From: Leeuwenhoekiella marinoflava DSM 3653
GTDB lineage: Bacteria; Bacteroidota; Bacteroidia; Flavobacteriales; Flavobacteriaceae
Assembly (NCBI RefSeq): GCF_900129005.1
Contig: NZ_FQUN01000016.1
Span: 1-64,000, forward strand
Direction of reading: 5' to 3'
Length of the DNA stretch: 64,000 nucleotides
Of the stretch, positions 16,952 to 25,056 are shown one piece after another (position 1 is the stretch's first letter; the number at the start of each line of letters is the position of its first letter). The notes under the pieces are model-generated. The model saw nothing but the letters and a program-made list of their open reading frames with translations, was not told the DNA's origin and did no database searches. The translations under genes were made by a program, and so were the position numbers.

Positions 16952-17377
16952 ATGGCGTACAAGAAAATTTTAATTGCCGTGGATAGCAGTGAGTATTCAA
17001 TGAAAGCCGCTAAAAAAGGCTTGGAACTCGCTCATCAATTAGGGGCTAAAGCAGCATTGCTTTTTGTAATCGAAAAATCGAAAGCACTTGGCAATGTAGA
17101 TGCCGGGATCACACACGAACAGGCCTTGATCGTATTAAAGAAAGAGGCCGAGCAAACCTTGGATGAATTGGCCCAAATGTACAATGGGAATGAGCTTTTA
17201 AAATTTATGCCCGAGGGCAATCCGGAAGAGGATATCCTAAAAACCGCACAAAACTGGAAGGCCGATCTACTTGTACTGGGAACTCACGGAAGGACAGGGT
17301 TAAAACATCTTTTGATGGGGAGTGTTGCAGAACGGGTGATGCGCCATTCCAATATTCCGGTAATGATGGTTTCTTGA
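16952..17377 (+). CDS. UspA-family universal stress protein
   Basis: This 141-residue single-domain protein has the ATP-binding pattern of the UspA fold: KKILIAVDSSEYS at the N-terminus, and GTHGRTGLKHLLMGSVAERV then HSNIPVMMV at the C-terminus. It begins 27 bp after the MFS gene and is probably the last gene of the fluoride-responsive transcript. Universal stress proteins are among gene classes reported downstream of fluoride riboswitches. No T-rich hairpin is obvious right after the stop. Confidence 0.9.
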   Translation: MAYKKILIAVDSSEYSMKAAKKGLELAHQLGAKAALLFVIEKSKALGNVDAGITHEQALIVLKKEAEQTLDELAQMYNGNELLKFMPEGNPEEDILKTAQNWKADLLVLGTHGRTGLKHLLMGSVAERVMRHSNIPVMMVS

Positions 17378-17412
17378 AAATTGGAATTAACACATTTAGC
17401 TTTTATTCTGAA

Positions 17413-17785
17413 CTATTTGATTGGGGATACGCTTTTAAAAATCCAAAAACCGATAAACGCCCAAATCAAAATGATTATGCCCCCGATTACCCAATTGTTC
17501 TTTTTGTTCCAATTATAGTCCTTTGCCCTTGTCAAACACTCCGCTTTCACATCATCACGGATAAGCCTGAAAGCGAAATAAATGCCTATCGGCAACAAAA
17601 TTAGATCGTCCAAATAGCCAATTATCGGGATAAAATCTGGAATAAGGTCTATGGGGCTCAGGGCATAGGCAATGATTAAATATCAATGCCTTGGCATACC
17701 AAGGTGTTCTTTTATACTTATAGGCCAAATGCAGTAGCACCAATTGTTGCTTTAACTTTTTTGCCCAAGCTTTTAGTTTTTTCAT
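17413..17785 (-). pseudogene. DUF1232 (YkvA-like) gene with frameshift
   Basis: Two minus-strand frames together give a typical DUF1232 membrane protein. The first frame encodes a basic N-terminus (MKKLKAWAKKLKQQ ... RTPWYAKALI). The second encodes the family motif IAYALSPIDLIPDFIPIIGY then LDDLILLPIGI and a C-terminal helix (WVIGGIIILIWAFIGFWI). The frame change is near 17685. One indel would restore the whole about 124-residue protein, so this is either a recent pseudogene or a sequence error. It converges on the uspA gene. Confidence 0.75.
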
Positions 17786-18047
17786 AATTATACAGAAAGT
17801 ATTCAGATGCTAAAGGATTAGCACACAAAAAAAGACAACAAATAAAATTTGAATCTTTTTATTGTTTTTTAGTTTAAGATATTCATATATCTTTGTTCTC
17901 ACGGATAAAATCGGTGCAAAGGTTACCTATTCGGTTACCTCGATTTATTGAAATAGACTAAGTGTCTGGTTATTAAAATATTGTCAAGTGGCAAGTTAGT
18001 TCTGCCACAATATTTTATCAATGCATTGCCGTAAGTAAAAACAATCG

Positions 18048-19256
18048 TCAAAAATTAATCACGCTATCCAACGCATCGTCAGCATCTTTGTGGATGAAGT
18101 TGGCCTGATAGTTTATGGTGGTAGTAACAGAGGAGTGTCGATATAGTTTTTGAAGCATCTGAATGGGGATTTTATCGCCCGAGATATTGCCAAAACTATG
18201 CCTTGCAATGTGCATACTCATTTTTTTTGTTATACCCAGTTTGTAAGCAATTTTTTTCAAGTGTCTATTTAGGTTTCGTGTTATACCTTGTGTTCTTACA
18301 GAAACCCTTTGTGAATCATTTAAATCAGTATCTTTAAGATAATGGAAAATTAAATCGTTATCAAGACTATAATTTTCTCGATATCTATCAAGTATAGCAC
18401 TCGCCTTGTCGGGTGTTTTAAGGGTAACCAGTTTGCTGTTTTTGTTCATACGGTACATTAATCTACCATCATTGAAGTCAGACCATTTTAATTTTAAAAC
18501 ATCACCAACCCTTATGCCAGCGAAATAAAAACTAATGAGCCAGACGTGAACTGCTTTCTTTTGAGCCTCAGTTAAGTCTGTGGCATTCTCTAATTTTTGA
18601 ATTTCCTTTCGATTCAGTCCAATTTTTTGTGATTCAGGAATTTTAATCTGAACCTTCCCTTTTCCAAAAGGATATCTACCCCGGTCAACTAATGATTCGG
18701 ATATGGCAAGGTTATAAATGGTGCGTATTAGAATCAGATAGTTCACTACCGTTCTCGGCGAGCGTTTTTTATTGTGAAGTAAGTAAGCCTCAAATCGTTT
18801 GAGAAGTGGGACATTGAGCTCATTAAAAGATAACTCATTTTTTTTAAGAAAACCTTTGAACTTTTTAAGGCGACCAAGCTCAGTATCGTACTGATGATGC
18901 TTTTCTCTGTTCTTTAGATTTTCAAGATGCATATTTGCCACTGCAAAAAAATCAACTTTTTTATTTTGCCTTATATTTTTTTTTATCGCTTTGACTGTTT
19001 GATAGTCCGCATTGTTTTCGGCTTCTAAGACTTTTTTATTTGCCTCAGCAACTTTAGCAAGTATAAAGTTGTTGATGATATTGGCATTGGGGTGGGATTT
19101 TCTAACACATCTATTTTTCTCATCCCAGTACTTTTCTTCAATATGTTGCCCGGTTCCCAAATAAGAACTTTTTCTGTCTTTAGTAATCCTGATAGCTATC
19201 GGATAACGACCTTCCGGATTCTTTTTTTTGCGGAGTACTGCCTTAACTGTTGCCAT
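18048..19256 (-). CDS. Tyrosine-type site-specific integrase
   Basis: The 402-residue recombinase has an N-terminal arm-binding domain (AVLRKKKNPEGRYPIAIRIT ... YLGTGQHI), a SAM-like core-binding domain and a C-terminal catalytic domain. The catalytic set is visible as Arg in GIRVGDVLKLKW, His-x-x-Arg in HIARHSFGN, His in RHSSVTT and the nucleophile Tyr in TTINYQAN. It is the Bacteroidota phage/ICE integrase type. It points away from the adjacent tRNA-Met fragment, the expected layout at an island end. The 262-bp gap downstream (17786-18047) holds no gene I can support. A paralogous 3' fragment lies at 1302-1412. Confidence 0.9.
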   Translation of the reverse strand: MATVKAVLRKKKNPEGRYPIAIRITKDRKSSYLGTGQHIEEKYWDEKNRCVRKSHPNANIINNFILAKVAEANKKVLEAENNADYQTVKAIKKNIRQNKKVDFFAVANMHLENLKNREKHHQYDTELGRLKKFKGFLKKNELSFNELNVPLLKRFEAYLLHNKKRSPRTVVNYLILIRTIYNLAISESLVDRGRYPFGKGKVQIKIPESQKIGLNRKEIQKLENATDLTEAQKKAVHVWLISFYFAGIRVGDVLKLKWSDFNDGRLMYRMNKNSKLVTLKTPDKASAILDRYRENYSLDNDLIFHYLKDTDLNDSQRVSVRTQGITRNLNRHLKKIAYKLGITKKMSMHIARHSFGNISGDKIPIQMLQKLYRHSSVTTTINYQANFIHKDADDALDSVINF

Positions 19257-19291
19257 AATAAAAACTTTAGATTATAAAGATAATAAAAAGA

Positions 19292-19313
19292 GGTACAACA
19301 TAGGTACAACATT
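19292..19313. repeat. 11-bp GGTACA direct repeat, left pair
   Basis: Two tandem copies of GGTACAACATW with 11-bp spacing lie between the integrase start and the tRNA fragment. Their match to a second pair on the other side of the fragment suggests integrase arm-type binding sites, or operators that control the integrase. The function is inferred from position. Confidence 0.5.
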
Positions 19314-19417
19314 TAATGCTTTTAATTGATATTATTTGACTACAAGTTCTATTAAAATTTAATTAAAACATTGAATATCAGTATAATTGTGTTTTATTGG
19401 TCCTATACGGTTAAAAA

Positions 19418-19462
19418 CTCATAACCCGAAGGTCACTGGTTCGAGTCCAGTTCCCGCTACTA
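19418..19462 (+). other. 3' tRNA-Met fragment, candidate attachment site
   Basis: The sequence runs from an anticodon loop CTCATAA through the T arm (ACTGG-TTCGAGT-CCAGT) to acceptor half TCCCGCT plus A. The upstream bases do not supply the matching anticodon stem, D arm or AGCGGGA acceptor strand, so this is not a full tRNA. Islands that integrate into tRNA 3' ends leave such a duplicate at one border, and the integrase gene lies 160 bp away. The second copy, with the complete tRNA, should lie left of position 1. Confidence 0.75.
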
Positions 19463-19471
19463 GCAATGACA

Positions 19472-19504
19472 AGGCTTCACAGAAATGTGAAGCCTTTCTT
19501 TTTT
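19472..19504 (+). terminator. Hairpin after the tRNA fragment
   Basis: Inverted arms AGGCTTCAC and GTGAAGCCT enclose a 6-base loop and are followed by a T-rich tract. It probably was the terminator of the original tRNA-Met gene, carried along with its 3' end. Confidence 0.75.
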
Positions 19505-19510
19505 GCAATG

Positions 19511-19532
19511 GGTACAGAATAGGTACAGAATA
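19511..19532. repeat. 11-bp GGTACA direct repeat, right pair
   Basis: Two tandem copies of GGTACAGAATA, again at 11-bp spacing and in the same orientation as the left pair at 19292. Having arm-like repeats on both sides of the tRNA fragment suggests that a second element, or its remains, was integrated on the right side. Confidence 0.5.
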
Positions 19533-19681
19533 AATCCGTTTTCGATTTGACATTTCTCTTGATTTCAAATGATATTATTTTGTAATAAGAAATATTAATG
19601 AAGAAACCAGTACAATTGAATTTATGCGGTTCTGAGAGAAGAGTCTCGGTGGTAGACTTTCTCTTTTTTCTACTAAACTAC

Positions 19682-19909
19682 CTAAAGGAAAGAACAAAGC
19701 AATTCTTCCTTGATTTTTTTGATGAGACTTGTTTTCAATAAATCCAAAAATCTAGCGAAATCCTCTTTACGTCCACGTATTTTCAGAAAACTACAGTAGT
19801 AATTTTCTAAGTCAATATCAAGAACCTTTTCAAAAGCGGTAGCCAAATCTTTGATATCTCCTTTTACTGCTCCAGATGCTATTAGAGCGTGTTTAGATAA
19901 CAAAATCAA
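19682..19909 (-). pseudogene. C-terminal remnant of an RteC-like regulator
   Basis: The 75 codons read ALIASGAVKGDIKDLATAFE, then KVLDIDLENYYCSFLKIRGR and FLDLLKTSLIKKI. This resembles the C-terminal end of RteC, the regulator of excision in CTnDOT-type conjugative transposons. The N-terminal two thirds are absent. It lies about 220 bp from the tRNA-Met fragment, so it is likely the trace of an older integrative element that used the same site. The rest of 19910-20300 holds no gene I can support. Confidence 0.6.
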
Positions 19910-20080
19910 ACTATTATTTCAATTCACACACAGCTTTTGAGAATGGTACGTAGTACTCCTATTGTATTGCGATAAATCATATAGACAATCTTCACCACAA
20001 ACGATGTTTTTGTTAAGGTTAGATGCAAAGAGGTGGTACTATATTACAAGCATAGTAAAACCATATTCACCCACAGATTA

Positions 20081-20134
20081 TGTGGAAAAGTGTGGTTGCA
20101 GTGTGGATTTAGTGTGGATTCAGTGTGGACTTAC
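20081..20134. repeat. Five phased copies of an 11-bp TGTGG repeat
   Basis: TGTGG begins at 20081, 20091, 20102, 20113 and 20124, spaced 10, 11, 11 and 11 bp. The consensus is TGTGGATTNAG. One copy per helical turn puts all five on one face of the DNA, like an iteron or a cooperative binding site. No gene sits within 150 bp on a clear strand, so what it controls is unknown. Confidence 0.6.
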
Positions 20135-20302
20135 CTAGATTTAGTTCTGGTTGTATGTTGCGTTTTTGGGGGAGTGTGTTTCTAAGAGAGTAGGGTACCA
20201 GGGTACCGGTATGCCGTATTTTTCAATTATTCTGCATCGCAAAACAACTTATTCTGTTGCGGCAATGCTAAAGCTGTTTTCTATTGGAATTTCAGGTATA
20301 AA

Positions 20303-20339
20303 AAAAGGAGCTTTCTTCTTTGAAAAAAAAGCTCCTTTT
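20303..20339. terminator. Bidirectional hairpin terminator
   Basis: A perfect 12-bp stem (AAAAGGAGCTTT and its complement) is flanked by A/T runs on both sides. It lies 20 bp past the stop of the minus-strand isomerase-like gene and should end its transcript. Confidence 0.8.
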
Positions 20340-20358
20340 AAAAATAGTGATGATCAGA

Positions 20359-21294
20359 TTAATTAAAACCTATTTCTTTTAAACCCTTATGACTTATTTT
20401 AATCGCCTCTAGTGGCGTGTGATTAAAGGTTTGATCTTGTTCTACGAAGTAGTATTGCATCCCAGACTTTTCTTTCTCAGCTAAGATGCGGGCAAAGTCA
20501 ATAGTTCCTTTTCCTACAGGAGCAAATCTTCCTTCGTCATCCATATCTTTTACATGCCAAAGCTTAAATCTTCCCGGGTATTTCTCAAAGTAAGCAACCG
20601 GATCGGCACCTGCTTTTATCACCCAATATAAATCCATCTGAAAGTTTACAAGCTCCGGATCTGTATTTTCTAATAGGTAATCAATTAAAGTAACTCCATT
20701 TTCTCCTTTTTTAAACTCAAAATCATGATTATGATATAGCAATTTTAAACCTGCTTCATTACACTTTTCACCTAAAGTGGTTAAAACGCCAGCGAGTTTT
20801 TCAGCAGTTCCGTCCATCCCCATTGTCATAGATTCAGCATCAAACGTGAACATTCCCATAGGAGGAACAGGTATTACAAAGTATTCAAATCCTGCAGCTT
20901 TTACATCAGCAATCATTTCATCAGCATTTTCTAGTGTTACAGAGCCTTGATGTGTGCTTACCGGGTGTAAATTAATTTCTTCAGCAAATGATTTAAAATC
21001 ACTCGGAGTCATATTGTAAAAAAGACCGTTGTCGTAACCTGCAGCTTCAATATTTAAGTAACCGTCTGTCGCAACAGTTTCTAATGTTTCTTTAGGATCT
21101 TCTGTCATCGCATCTCGCAACGTGTATAATGCAAGACCGCCAAAATTAGCCGGCTCGCTTATTGTATCCTGAGTAATTCCTTCTGTGGTTTCCGAGTCTT
21201 TTTTCTTTTGTTCTCCACAAGAAAAAAGCAAAGCCGAAGCCATGAATGCACCTGCAAATTTTAAACTTCTAATTTTTAAAAGAGGGGTTTTCAT
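20359..21294 (-). CDS. Lipoprotein, sugar phosphate isomerase/epimerase family
   Basis: This 311-residue protein carries a lipoprotein signal (ASALLFSC, Cys about 26) and an acidic linker, then a xylose-isomerase-like TIM barrel: NFGGLALYTLRDAMTEDPKE, VSTHQGSVTL, LLYHNHDFEF, QMDLYWVIKAG, LWHVKDMDDEG and YFVEQDQTF. The His and Glu/Asp residues in NHDFEF, QMDLYW and WHVKD are the usual metal ligands of the family, so it looks enzymatically competent. Family members act on keto- or hydroxy-sugars. The lipid anchor places it outside the cytoplasm. The substrate cannot be assigned. It is a single-gene unit with its own terminator. Confidence 0.85.
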   Translation of the reverse strand: MKTPLLKIRSLKFAGAFMASALLFSCGEQKKKDSETTEGITQDTISEPANFGGLALYTLRDAMTEDPKETLETVATDGYLNIEAAGYDNGLFYNMTPSDFKSFAEEINLHPVSTHQGSVTLENADEMIADVKAAGFEYFVIPVPPMGMFTFDAESMTMGMDGTAEKLAGVLTTLGEKCNEAGLKLLYHNHDFEFKKGENGVTLIDYLLENTDPELVNFQMDLYWVIKAGADPVAYFEKYPGRFKLWHVKDMDDEGRFAPVGKGTIDFARILAEKEKSGMQYYFVEQDQTFNHTPLEAIKISHKGLKEIGFN

Positions 21295-21443
21295 AAATGT
21301 GTGTTTAATTAACTACCTAAAAATAAGTTTTTCCGGTTACCTTAGATTGCGATTTATTGATTTTAATATTTAAATTTTAGTGAATTAAAGAATTCAGCTT
21401 GAAAAATTAACGAATTAAATGATAATATAGATTGGCTATTATC

Positions 21444-21474
21444 TTGGAGCTATGCAATTACTTGATTAGATTTG
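21444..21474 (+). promoter_or_regulatory. Promoter of the tRNA-Val gene
   Basis: TTG at 21444-21446 and TAGATTTG at 21467-21474 are separated by 20 bp, matching the Bacteroidota promoter pattern (TTG-N17-23-TAnnTTTG). The tRNA begins 11 bp later. Confidence 0.75.
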
Positions 21475-21484
21475 TCGGCTGTTT

Positions 21485-21559
21485 GGGATATTAACTCAGT
21501 TGGTTCAGAGTGTCACGTCGACAACGTGGAAGTCACTGGTTCGAATCCAGTATGTCCCA
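21485..21559 (+). tRNA. tRNA-Val (GAC)
   Basis: The 75-nt sequence folds into a full cloverleaf: acceptor GGGATAT/ATGTCCC (with one T-G pair), D arm ACTC/GAGT, anticodon stem TCACG/CGTGG with loop TCGACAA, 5-base variable loop and T arm ACTGG-TTCGAAT-CCAGT. The discriminator is A, and CCA is not encoded. The anticodon GAC reads valine GUC/GUU codons. It has its own promoter and terminator. Confidence 0.95.
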
Positions 21560-21560
21560 C

Positions 21561-21596
21561 AAAAAGCTCCTTTCAGAAATTGAAAGTAGCTTTTTT
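21561..21596 (+). terminator. Terminator after tRNA-Val
   Basis: The inverted segments AAAAAGCT-c-CTTTCA and TGAAAG-t-AGCTTTTT form a long hairpin ending in a T run, directly after the tRNA. The following 21600-21780 holds no gene I can support. Confidence 0.8.
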
Positions 21597-21780
21597 ATGG
21601 TCTATTTATAAAAATACCCATTATCGGGTATTTTATGTAGACTTATTCAATTCTATATTGCAAATGAAATTAAAAATCATTGTCAAGGGTGAGGGTTTGA
21701 TTTTATTGAATTCGTTAGAATTTAGATTTTGTTTAAAATGGGCTTATAAAGAATTAGGGGCTTTATAGGCTCATTTTTAT

Positions 21781-23073
21781 TTATATAGTAAGCATTTCTA
21801 GAATTCCTTCCAAACGCATCCCTCTGGAGCCTTTTATTAAGATGGTCACTTCTTGTTCTAGAACTTCTTTAATGGTTTGTGGAAAACCATTCTCCTGAAG
21901 TATTTTGAGGTTTTTGAACTGGTAGTTTTGGATTGAGGTGTTTTGAAAATTTTCTCCCAGAAAAACTATATTTTCCAGGCTAAGTTCTGAAGTTAGATCT
22001 ACAATTTTCTGATGTTCAGTAGCAGCAGTGTTACCCAATTCAAACATATCTCCTAAAAAAGCGATTTTATTTTTAGCTTCAAGATTGGCAAAATTTAATA
22101 ATGCAGCCTCCATGCTTGTGGGGTTGGCATTATAGGCATCAAGAATGATTGTTTGATTTTGTTTCTTTATAATTTGAGATCTGTTGTTAGAAGGTATGTA
22201 GTTTTCTAAAGCGCTTATGATTTGCTCATTATTTACTTTAAAAAAAGTACCAATTGTAGCTGCTGCAGCAAGATTTACGGCATTGTACTGGCCAATAAGT
22301 TGACTCTTTACATCAAGATGGTTAAACTGAATTTCTGCAAAAGGTTGAGCTGCCTTGTAGTCTATTAGAATATCGGCGCCTGTTTTAGTACTGAAGGTGA
22401 ACGTGTGAGTCTTATCAATTTGATACCTTTGAACTGGATCATCTATGTTTAAAAAAAGTAAGCCTTTGTGATCTATTAAATAGTTGTATAATTCACTTTT
22501 ACCTTTAATTACCCCTTGTATACTGCCAAATCCCTCTAAGTGAGCTTTGCCAAAGTTTGTGATGTAACCAAAATTTGGGGCTGCAATGCTGGCCAACTCT
22601 GCGATTTCTCCGATATGATTGGCGCCCATTTCAACGATACCCACTTCAGTTTCTGAATTCATCGCTAATAAAGTGAGAGGAACGCCTATATGGTTGTTGA
22701 GGTTTCCGGTGGTCGCAACAGTCTTAAACTTTTTAGATAAAACTGCATTAATCAATTCTTTTGTTGTGGTTTTTCCATTACTTCCGGTTAATGCAATTAT
22801 TGGAATGTCTAAAAATTTACGGTGTGTATAAGCCAGGTTTTGAAGAGCTTTTAAAACATCATTAACCAAAATTATACGTTTGTCTGTTTGATAGATTTCC
22901 TCGTCAACTACGGCATAACTAGAGCCTAGCTTCAAGGCTTCTGAAGCATATTTATTGCCGTTAAAATTTTCTCCTTTTAAGGCGAAAAAAATAGTGTTGA
23001 GTTCAATCTTACGGGTATCTGTAATTACCCCTTCACTTTTTAAAAACAGTGCGTGTAAATCTTGAATAGTCAT
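21781..23073 (-). CDS. murF: UDP-MurNAc-tripeptide--D-Ala-D-Ala ligase MurF
   Basis: This 430-residue cytoplasmic enzyme adds D-Ala-D-Ala to the muramyl tripeptide, the last soluble step of peptidoglycan precursor synthesis. It has the MurF N-terminal domain (VITDTRKIELNTIFFALKGE), the ATP-binding loop ALTGSNGKTTTKELI (near residue 94-108), TTGNLNNHIGVPLTLL, the metal-binding EMGANHIGEI and the C-terminal LDAYNANPTSMEAAL. Length and motif order are normal. It is encoded downstream of gldJ on the same strand but separated by a terminator hairpin, so it probably has its own promoter. Confidence 0.95.
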   Translation of the reverse strand: MTIQDLHALFLKSEGVITDTRKIELNTIFFALKGENFNGNKYASEALKLGSSYAVVDEEIYQTDKRIILVNDVLKALQNLAYTHRKFLDIPIIALTGSNGKTTTKELINAVLSKKFKTVATTGNLNNHIGVPLTLLAMNSETEVGIVEMGANHIGEIAELASIAAPNFGYITNFGKAHLEGFGSIQGVIKGKSELYNYLIDHKGLLFLNIDDPVQRYQIDKTHTFTFSTKTGADILIDYKAAQPFAEIQFNHLDVKSQLIGQYNAVNLAAAATIGTFFKVNNEQIISALENYIPSNNRSQIIKKQNQTIILDAYNANPTSMEAALLNFANLEAKNKIAFLGDMFELGNTAATEHQKIVDLTSELSLENIVFLGENFQNTSIQNYQFKNLKILQENGFPQTIKEVLEQEVTILIKGSRGMRLEGILEMLTI

Positions 23074-23090
23074 AATTGCAAGGAATAAAA

Positions 23091-23121
23091 AAACGCCCGA
23101 AGCTTAATACTAAGGGCGTTT
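23091..23121 (-). terminator. Terminator between gldJ and murF
   Basis: Arms AAACGCCC (23091-23098) and GGGCGTTT (23114-23121) form a stable stem. On the minus strand it is followed by a T-rich stretch, 25 bp after the gldJ stop. Confidence 0.75.
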
Positions 23122-23145
23122 CAATATTATAAAATATTATTCTCT

Positions 23146-24843
23146 TTAGTTGCGAGGAGTTTTGTTTTTTGTAGACTTAGAACCTACACGAGACATTGCA
23201 TTTCTAAAACCAATATCGTCAGTAGCCATAGTTTGAGGTAAGTATCTGCGCTGCGCGGGATCTAACCAGTATTCACGGTCTCTCCAAGAGCCACCCTTGT
23301 AAACACGTACTTCATCGTCAATAAGCGTTGTACGGTCGTTAGCTTTGTCATATTCTTTATTTAAGCCATCTTCCCCAGCAGAAATTCTGTTGATTGGTGA
23401 ATCATACATGCGATCACTTTCAGAATCTGTGTCAGAGAAGCTTTGATAATATCTAGAAGATTGCTTATCTCCATCTCTAAAGTTACGGTTGTCACTATCA
23501 GAGAATTGAGTTCTTAAGTAAGTTTCCTCATCATCAACTGGTACCTGTAGGATTTCACCCGGTAAGTTACGAGCAACTATCTTTCCATTCTGTAAAGTAT
23601 CATAAATGATATCTTCTGTAGTTAATACTTTTACTGTACCATCTTCATTGATTGCGTTTTTGGTATATACGTTTCCTCTATAGTAATTAAAGTCGTTAAA
23701 CTCGTCATCTACGATAGGTCTGTACACATCGGCAACCCATTCTGAAACGTTACCGGCCATATCGTATAAGCCATGATCGTTAGGGGCATAAGATTTGATC
23801 TCTGCTGTAATATCTGCATTATCATCAGACCAGCCTGCGATACCGCCGTAATCACCATCACCTTGTTTAAAGTTAGCCAATTGATCACCACGTGTTTTTC
23901 TGTTTCCAGAGCGGGTGTAAGCACCATCCCAGGGATATTTCTTTCTTCCGCGATATACGTTGTATTCTCTAAGTCCTACTAGTCCTAAAGCTGCATATTC
24001 CCATTCAGCTTCGGTAGGTAAGCGGTATTTGGTAGTAGAAATAATTCCGTCTTTCATCTGAACGTAAATATCTTTTGCTTCTGGATTTCCACCTGGATTA
24101 TTAGGGTTGGCTCTCGGGGTATTGTTTTTTTCTCGCTGAACTGAAGATCTACCACCACGAATAACATCATCCTGACCACCATAAGTGAGGCTAGGAGCCT
24201 GTAAATACGTATCGGTATCAAAAGTAGATTGAGCATCTACATTGTATTTAGCATCTTTTTGTGTGTAACCTTCTTCTTCTAGAACATACTCATTATAGCG
24301 GTTTGTTCTCCAAGTGCTGAATTCTACAGCCTGAATCCAGCTCACACCTACCACAGGGTAACGAGCATAGGCTGGGTGACGCAAGTAGTTTTCAGTCATT
24401 GTTTCGTTAAAACCTAAGCGGTTTCTCCATACCAATGTATCTGGTAATGCGCCGTAATATATGTTTCTATAGTTTGCTTCTTCGGGAGGGAATACTTTTT
24501 TGAGGTAATCCAAGTACTCTAAATACATAAGGTTTGTAACCTCTGTCTCGTCCATGTAAAAGGATTGTACGTGCTGCTGAGTAGGAGTGTTGTTCCAATC
24601 GTGCATCACGTCATCTTGAACGCGTCCCATAGTAAAAGTTCCACCTTCAATAAAAATAAGACCAGGAGCTGCTTCTTGTTCTTTATAATCTGTATTAGCT
24701 TGAAAACCTCCGTCTTTGTCATTAATGCTCCAGCCGGTAGCTCGAGAGCTATTTTTGTAGTCTTTTCCGTTGCGACTACAGCTTACCAATAGCATTGTTG
24801 AGAGGCTGAAAGCAAGCGTTTTAAACACTAGATTCCTGTTCAT
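23146..24843 (-). CDS. gldJ: Gliding motility lipoprotein GldJ
   Basis: The 565-residue protein has a lipoprotein signal (TMLLVSCSRNG, Cys about 22) and a formylglycine-generating-enzyme/sulfatase-modifying-factor fold: PGLIFIEGGTFTMGRVQDD near residue 60, FYMDETEVTN, YPVVGVSWIQAVEF, RLPTEAEWEYAA, NDHGLYDMAGNVSEWVAD and VYKGGSWRDREYWLDPAQRR. This is the GldJ architecture. GldJ is an outer-membrane-associated part of the gliding/type IX secretion machinery in Bacteroidota and helps stabilise the motor. It lies divergent from porU, the usual synteny. The C-terminal tail is Lys/Thr/Asn rich. Confidence 0.95.
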   Translation of the reverse strand: MNRNLVFKTLAFSLSTMLLVSCSRNGKDYKNSSRATGWSINDKDGGFQANTDYKEQEAAPGLIFIEGGTFTMGRVQDDVMHDWNNTPTQQHVQSFYMDETEVTNLMYLEYLDYLKKVFPPEEANYRNIYYGALPDTLVWRNRLGFNETMTENYLRHPAYARYPVVGVSWIQAVEFSTWRTNRYNEYVLEEEGYTQKDAKYNVDAQSTFDTDTYLQAPSLTYGGQDDVIRGGRSSVQREKNNTPRANPNNPGGNPEAKDIYVQMKDGIISTTKYRLPTEAEWEYAALGLVGLREYNVYRGRKKYPWDGAYTRSGNRKTRGDQLANFKQGDGDYGGIAGWSDDNADITAEIKSYAPNDHGLYDMAGNVSEWVADVYRPIVDDEFNDFNYYRGNVYTKNAINEDGTVKVLTTEDIIYDTLQNGKIVARNLPGEILQVPVDDEETYLRTQFSDSDNRNFRDGDKQSSRYYQSFSDTDSESDRMYDSPINRISAGEDGLNKEYDKANDRTTLIDDEVRVYKGGSWRDREYWLDPAQRRYLPQTMATDDIGFRNAMSRVGSKSTKNKTPRN

Positions 24844-25056
24844 AGGTATAAATTCTTAAGAAGATTTGGGACTGCAATATACTATAAAGAGCCCAATTTG
24901 CAACAAAATAATAACTTTTGCAACTTGTTAATCCTGTTGATTCAGGAGGTTACACGGTTTTTAAACGGAATGCAATTCGTTTTAGTATATCTATCTGATT
25001 TAAAAGGTTTATGTTAGTTTTATTTTCTAATCAGAGTTAAAGGAATTTTATAGAGA

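Noticed and set aside
17374-17604. Plus-strand open frame after uspA
   Set aside because: It is the antisense of the DUF1232 gene on the minus strand.
19418-19462. Functional tRNA-Met gene
   Set aside because: Only the anticodon loop onward is present; the 5' acceptor strand and D arm cannot be found upstream.
20151-20366. Small open frame after the TGTGG repeats
   Set aside because: It covers a bidirectional terminator and ends inside the isomerase-like gene; it has no domain.
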